From Candidatus Aminicenantota bacterium (GTDB lineage: Bacteria > Acidobacteriota > Aminicenantia > UBA2199): a stretch of 18,590 bases of DNA. Position 1 is the first letter of the stretch. Each line of letters starts with the position of its first letter. Below are positions 14,787-18,590 of this stretch, piece by piece. Below the pieces are notes generated by a model, which was not told the DNA's origin, ran no database searches, and was given only the letters and a program-made list of their open reading frames with translations. Where the stretch lies: NCBI GenBank assembly GCA_020355945.1, contig CP070627.1:4559369-4577958 (forward strand). The letters are read 5' to 3'. The position numbers were made by a program, and so were the translations under genes.

Positions 14787-15906
14787 ATTTTTTCATTGGC
14801 AGCGAAATTTTGTATTTGACAATAGATATCTCACCGTCACTGTCCTCTAACACCGCATAAAGATAACCCTTTTTGATTTCAATGTTATTGATAACCGTAG
14901 GAAAATAGATTCTTGAACCGCTGCCGGGTTTGAAAAGCGCCCGGTATAAATATTTACCGTCAAGGGAAAAGATATCCATGGCCTGGCTGTCACTATAGGG
15001 GCCTAAATTCACTGCCAATACGTAAACCAGTCCCTCATCGATTAAAATCCGGCAGAAATGCATCAATTCACCGGGGAACCGATGGACATGTTCTTTAATA
15101 GGCACGTTTATGCGCATTAATTCAAAAAGTTCCGCGATTTTTTCTTTTTCGATTTTTTGTTTTGCCCGGTCCAGGGAAAAGGTATTGACCACCGAACCAT
15201 TTAAATTGGCCACCCGGATCACATAAGCGTCGTTCATTCCATAATAAATTTTGCGGTTCTTGCAGTCATAGCCCAGGATCATCCGGGAGTGCAGCGCATC
15301 CAATCGCATCGGTTGACCTCCCGGTATTGGCGTGGGTTTATCTTTATATGAATATTCCGCAATGGTCTTTTTTTCACCTGTTTTTAGCAGAAAGTGAGTA
15401 ATGGTTCCTTTATCCGGCCAGGACCTGGCGCCAATGGCATAGGTATTCCCGGTGGTGAATATGTATTCATCTTCAGCGATAAAAAACCGGGGGAAATGAC
15501 CCATGGTATTTACCACCACGGATCTGATATATTCTCCTTCCCGGGAAAAATAATGGAGCCTGCCGATATCAATGGCAGCGAGTTTATCATCAGCTAGAAA
15601 AGAAGCCAGGTGCATCCGGACTTCTCCCGGTCCTTCGCCCTTTTTGGCAAAGGCCCTTTTAAAACGACCTTCACTGTCAAAGATAAAACTGGCCTGGTTT
15701 TTAAAGTCATTGACATAAAGGGTTCCATCCTCGGAAACCACAAAATCGGGAGTGGCAAATACCTTACCGTTGGCATGGGTCAATTCCCAAACTTTCAGGG
15801 GTTTCAAATCCCATTCTCCTTTTAATGGTTTGTCAGGATTTTTAACTTCTGCCGAAAGTAAAAATACAGCCAACAACAATATAATCAATAAAATAATTTT
15901 TCTCAT
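14785..15906 (-). CDS. Exported six-bladed beta-propeller protein (first paralog)
   Basis: The ATG at 15906 is chosen over an in-frame ATG at 15981 because GGAGGT lies six bases upstream and gives a 373-residue protein with a signal peptide (MRKIILLIILLLAVFLLSAE). The longer form would overlap the preceding gene and hide the signal peptide. The mature start VKNPDKPLKGEWDLKPLKVWEL and the internal AKKGEGPGEV are shared with the downstream paralog. The C-terminal blades (DIFSLDGKYLYRALFKPGSG, GYLYAVLEDSDGE) also align with it, so the pair arose by tandem duplication. It is expected to be a periplasmic or outer-surface binding propeller; no catalytic motif is seen. It lies 71 bases after the HEAT-repeat gene on the same strand, so an operon with that gene is likely. 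Confidence 0.8.
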   Translation of the reverse strand: MRKIILLIILLLAVFLLSAEVKNPDKPLKGEWDLKPLKVWELTHANGKVFATPDFVVSEDGTLYVNDFKNQASFIFDSEGRFKRAFAKKGEGPGEVRMHLASFLADDKLAAIDIGRLHYFSREGEYIRSVVVNTMGHFPRFFIAEDEYIFTTGNTYAIGARSWPDKGTITHFLLKTGEKKTIAEYSYKDKPTPIPGGQPMRLDALHSRMILGYDCKNRKIYYGMNDAYVIRVANLNGSVVNTFSLDRAKQKIEKEKIAELFELMRINVPIKEHVHRFPGELMHFCRILIDEGLVYVLAVNLGPYSDSQAMDIFSLDGKYLYRALFKPGSGSRIYFPTVINNIEIKKGYLYAVLEDSDGEISIVKYKISLPMKK

Positions 15907-15977
15907 TTTTTTACCTCCTGGGGATTGAGTATTTACGCCAAAGATATAGTCTATTTGCAAAAGTATTTCGACCATAA

Positions 15978-17537
15978 TCATGATTCCGAACCATGTTTTT
16001 CTATGAAATTTTGCCTATTTTGCTTCCACCACTGCTGCCACCATTCTGCGGACTTTCCCTTTTCTCCCGGATAAGGCTCTCCATGTCCGGTAATCATATA
16101 TAGTTCATAATTGATAGTAAATATCACATCCCTTGCTTTCTCCTTCTTTAACTGCTCAATCAGTTTATCCACAACCCGGACGTCTTTAAAAAATCCCAAT
16201 GCTCTTACCACAGACTCTCTTAATTCTTTATCCTCATGATCAAGCTTTTTCAGCAAGATATCCAGGGCACGTGGTTCTTTTAACTCCGCCAGGGCTCTTG
16301 CAGCCTGTAAGATCACTACCTTGTCTCTATCATTTAGTGCTTTTATTAACGGTTCCACCGCCCGTTCATCCCCTAGATAGCCTAAATATTCTGCTGCAAC
16401 TGCTCTTATAATTGGGGCATTATCATTGAGTTTGTTTACCAATGGCATCATTGCACATTTTCCATATAACAAGAATCCATAATAGAACCGGCTATCAAAA
16501 AGATCATTATTAAACCCCTTCTCCCAGCGATTTTTTATTACTCCCATATGAACATTAATGGCTGGATCTTGAAAAGGCCATGGAGCTCCAAATAAAAACA
16601 CGTACAGTACAACTGTCGCCAGTGCCAGGATAACGCCTTTTTTTCGTATCACCACAGGAACCGGAACCCCGCTGCGCCCTAATCCCTTCCTGAAAAAGGA
16701 TAACATCCCCCCAATCAATGTAAGCACCATTGCTGTCATCAATACAGGTTTCATGATGGTTATAAAGGACATCGTAACCATGATGGCAAAACTGAAAATG
16801 TAATAATTCGTAATTAGCTGTGTCCCATTGACCAATCCGAAAATTATAGTGAAAACTCCGATAACCATAAGTAATCCGGTGATGGAAAAAAGCAAATTTT
16901 GTCGCTCCCGGAACTTTCCTTTTAAAAAAATTGCCCCGAAAAACAACAGGTTCTGGATCATATAGAAAATAAATATCAGTACTTTAAGATAGTGATACGA
17001 TTCCAAATAAGGTAAAATCACGTCTCGCTGAGGAAAATAATCCGAGTAACTCACCTCATGAGGAAAATTATAATAAAGATGAATTCCCAGGTTCAACTGC
17101 CAGAGCAAAAATATGGAAGCCAGGATGAATTTTAAAACCGGTATATAGGGTTTATCCTCTTCTTGTACTTCTTTCCAGGCCAAAAATAATACGCTGCACA
17201 CTAAACCTGCTGAAATGATACTGACAATGAGTGGGAAAGGGGATTGGGATTCCAAATAATTAAAGCCTTGAATTTTGATTTCAAAAAATTTACAAATGTA
17301 GAAAAAAACCGGAATTCCAAACAAAAGGATTGAGAAAAAAGCTATTGAAAGAAATTTTACCACCCATTGATTTAACTTCGAATCTTCGGGAATACTTTTT
17401 ATCCACAACCACACCCCAATGAATGAAAGTACAATAGATACAAGAAAAATCCAATTCAGTTCTATATTGAAACGTAAAATTTGCAATTGAATCAACGGGA
17501 TCCATGATATGATTAGTAATGAAGTTGAGAGTTTCAT
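15978..17537 (-). CDS. Multi-pass membrane protein with C-terminal HEAT repeats
   Basis: The ATG at 17537 (519 residues) is preferred over one at 17636 because AAAGGA lies eight bases upstream and the extra 33 residues of the longer form are hydrophilic and come from a GC-rich palindrome. The first two thirds contain about ten hydrophobic segments, such as LLIISWIPLIQLQIL, NWIFLVSIVLSFIGVWLWI, GLLMVIGVFTIIFGLV and GVILALATVVLYVFLFG. Residues about 368-470 hold HEAT/PBS-type helical repeats (IRAVAAEYLGYLGDERAVEP, then VVILQAARALAELKEPRALD, ELRESVVRALGFFKDVRVVD). The tail has the W-rich ending EWWQQWWKQNRQNF seen in other HEAT-repeat proteins. The repeat part is probably a protein-docking scaffold; the membrane part is not a family I recognise. 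Likely co-transcribed with the propeller gene downstream. Confidence 0.7.
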   Translation of the reverse strand: MKLSTSLLIISWIPLIQLQILRFNIELNWIFLVSIVLSFIGVWLWIKSIPEDSKLNQWVVKFLSIAFFSILLFGIPVFFYICKFFEIKIQGFNYLESQSPFPLIVSIISAGLVCSVLFLAWKEVQEEDKPYIPVLKFILASIFLLWQLNLGIHLYYNFPHEVSYSDYFPQRDVILPYLESYHYLKVLIFIFYMIQNLLFFGAIFLKGKFRERQNLLFSITGLLMVIGVFTIIFGLVNGTQLITNYYIFSFAIMVTMSFITIMKPVLMTAMVLTLIGGMLSFFRKGLGRSGVPVPVVIRKKGVILALATVVLYVFLFGAPWPFQDPAINVHMGVIKNRWEKGFNNDLFDSRFYYGFLLYGKCAMMPLVNKLNDNAPIIRAVAAEYLGYLGDERAVEPLIKALNDRDKVVILQAARALAELKEPRALDILLKKLDHEDKELRESVVRALGFFKDVRVVDKLIEQLKKEKARDVIFTINYELYMITGHGEPYPGEKGKSAEWWQQWWKQNRQNFIEKHGSES

Positions 17538-17579
17538 GGATATTGTCCTTTTTGGTTTAGCTGGGTTCAAGGTATTGGT

Positions 17580-17632
17580 CCCTGCCCGGCGGGGGGCACC
17601 GTTGACTGCCAGGTGCACCCCCTCCGTGACGG
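17580..17632. repeat. GC-rich palindromic island between the slipin and HEAT genes
   Basis: GGGGGGCACC (17591-17600) and GGTGCACCCCC (17612-17622) form a stem of about ten pairs with one bulge and an 11-base loop, inside a roughly 70% GC patch. No T tract follows on either strand at the stem, so it is not a clear terminator. CCCTGCCCGGC at its left end loosely recalls the right part of repeat copy A, but the match is too short to join it to that family. Confidence 0.4.
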
Positions 17633-17669
17633 ACACCTCTTTAATCTTTTTGATTTTTTTTACATTGCC

Positions 17670-18578
17670 TTACTTTTTTGCTTTTTCTTTTTTCTTTTCT
17701 TCTTCACTGGTTTTAGCTAATGCGGTCATTCCACCGATGGCCCCCAGGTTCATAGATTCCAAAGCGGAGCTGGGCACAATCACCAATGAACCTTTTTCTT
17801 TAAGGCCTTCAAACAACATATTCATACCCCGCAGTTGTAATGCCACCGGGTTTTCCTGGTATTGTTCACTGGCTTTGGCAAATTTTTCTGCGATTTCGGT
17901 TTCAGCGGTTCCTAAAATGATCCGGGCCTGGCGTTCCCGTTCCGCCTGGGCTTGCTTACTCATGGCATCTGCCAGGGCGGAGGGAATGACAATGTCCTTG
18001 ATTCCCACTGTTTGACAGGTGATGCCCCAGGGATTGGTATGCTCATCCAGGTTAACTTGCAGTGCTTCTGCGATTTTCTCCCGGTTTTGCAGCAGATCGG
18101 CCAGGTCATGTTTACCGATGGTATCTCGCAGTGAGGTCTGGGCAATATAGTAAACCGCTTTCGTATACTCCTTGACTTCCAGGGCAGCCTTCTCCGTATC
18201 CCAAACCATCCAGAACACCACCGCATCCACATTGACCGGCACGGTATCCATGGTAAGGGTTTCTTCCGCCTTAAAATCAGTGACCCGGACCCGCTGATCA
18301 ATGTACTTATACACCTGGTCGATAATTGGTATAATAAAGAAGAGCCCCGGTCCCCTTAAACCGATAAACTTTCCCATCCGTAATATAACGGCTTTTTCCC
18401 ATTGCCCGGCAATCCTGATGGCAACTGCAAGAAAAGCAGCAATTATAACGACTACTGCGGCCAAAATGATATTGATTATGTTGAGAAGGAACAACACCCC
18501 ATCAAGGGCAATAATAACAATGAAAACAGCCACGGCGACGGGATTAACAACAAATTCTCTCCTATTTTCATCAAACAT
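17670..18578 (-). CDS. Slipin/stomatin-like SPFH (band 7) membrane protein
   Basis: The 302-residue protein is complete; its ATG at 18578 has AGGAGGT six bases upstream at the very edge of the window. Two hydrophobic stretches (about 11-35 and 36-55) anchor it. The SPFH/PHB domain (about 60-215) contains EKAVILRMGKFIGLRGPGLF, FIIPIIDQV, the KAEETLTMDTVPVNVDAVVF stretch, and TSLRDTIGKHDLADLL, all typical of bacterial slipins. A charged helical part, QAQAERERQARIILGTAETE, follows and should drive oligomerisation. Residues after about 245 are a short tail ending in lysine/glutamate runs. Slipins form membrane microdomain scaffolds and are often encoded next to an NfeD-like protease partner; none lies within the window, though one could lie upstream beyond it. 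Family call is firm. Confidence 0.9.
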   Translation of the reverse strand: MFDENRREFVVNPVAVAVFIVIIALDGVLFLLNIINIILAAVVVIIAAFLAVAIRIAGQWEKAVILRMGKFIGLRGPGLFFIIPIIDQVYKYIDQRVRVTDFKAEETLTMDTVPVNVDAVVFWMVWDTEKAALEVKEYTKAVYYIAQTSLRDTIGKHDLADLLQNREKIAEALQVNLDEHTNPWGITCQTVGIKDIVIPSALADAMSKQAQAERERQARIILGTAETEIAEKFAKASEQYQENPVALQLRGMNMLFEGLKEKGSLVIVPSSALESMNLGAIGGMTALAKTSEEEKKKEKAKK

Positions 18579-18590
18579 AGCTTACCTCCT

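Noticed and set aside
17509..18015. 168-codon plus-strand open frame over the slipin gene
   Set aside because: It is antisense to a clear SPFH gene with its own ribosome site, and its product has no recognisable features.

Overview
The window is 18,590 bases of AT-leaning bacterial DNA (about 40% GC by eye) with strong AGGAGG-type ribosome binding sites and good sigma70-type promoters. Two tandem six-bladed beta-propeller proteins, several signal-peptide proteins, short REP-like palindromes and the overall style suggest an uncultured environmental phylum such as Candidatus Aminicenantota. That placement is inference from gene style; no marker gene is present.

Left part (1-4643): two divergent promoters drive a cut-off minus-strand exported protein and a plus-strand cluster. 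The cluster holds a cytoplasmic C45/acyltransferase-type Ntn hydrolase, a phosphonopyruvate decarboxylase and an overlapping iron-ADH-fold phosphonoacetaldehyde reductase. The last two are consecutive steps from phosphonopyruvate to 2-hydroxyethylphosphonate. PEP mutase, which would make the substrate, is not in the window. The reductase gene carries an in-frame copy of a short dispersed palindromic repeat.

Middle (4644-11950): a minus-strand secreted FxLYD/Ig-like protein; a 600-base gap holding a compact minus-strand transcription unit (promoter, Shine-Dalgarno, 19-codon hydrophobic ORF, terminator); a plus-strand GT39-type membrane glycosyltransferase; a secreted DUF4097 beta-repeat protein; and a SAM methyltransferase ending in a clear terminator. 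Two more copies of the palindromic repeat lie after the glycosyltransferase and after the DUF4097 gene.

Right part (11957-18578): all genes are on the minus strand. In transcription order they are a slipin/SPFH membrane protein, a multi-pass membrane protein with C-terminal HEAT repeats, two paralogous six-bladed propeller proteins separated by an inverted repeat, and an amidohydrolase lipoprotein. Spacing suggests that at least the HEAT protein and the first propeller are co-transcribed. No rRNA, tRNA, CRISPR array or intact transposase gene was seen.

The most interesting observations are the repeat inserted in frame inside the reductase, the conserved-ends/variable-hairpin architecture of that repeat family, the microprotein transcription unit, and the Ntn hydrolase next to a phosphonate pair that lacks its mutase.
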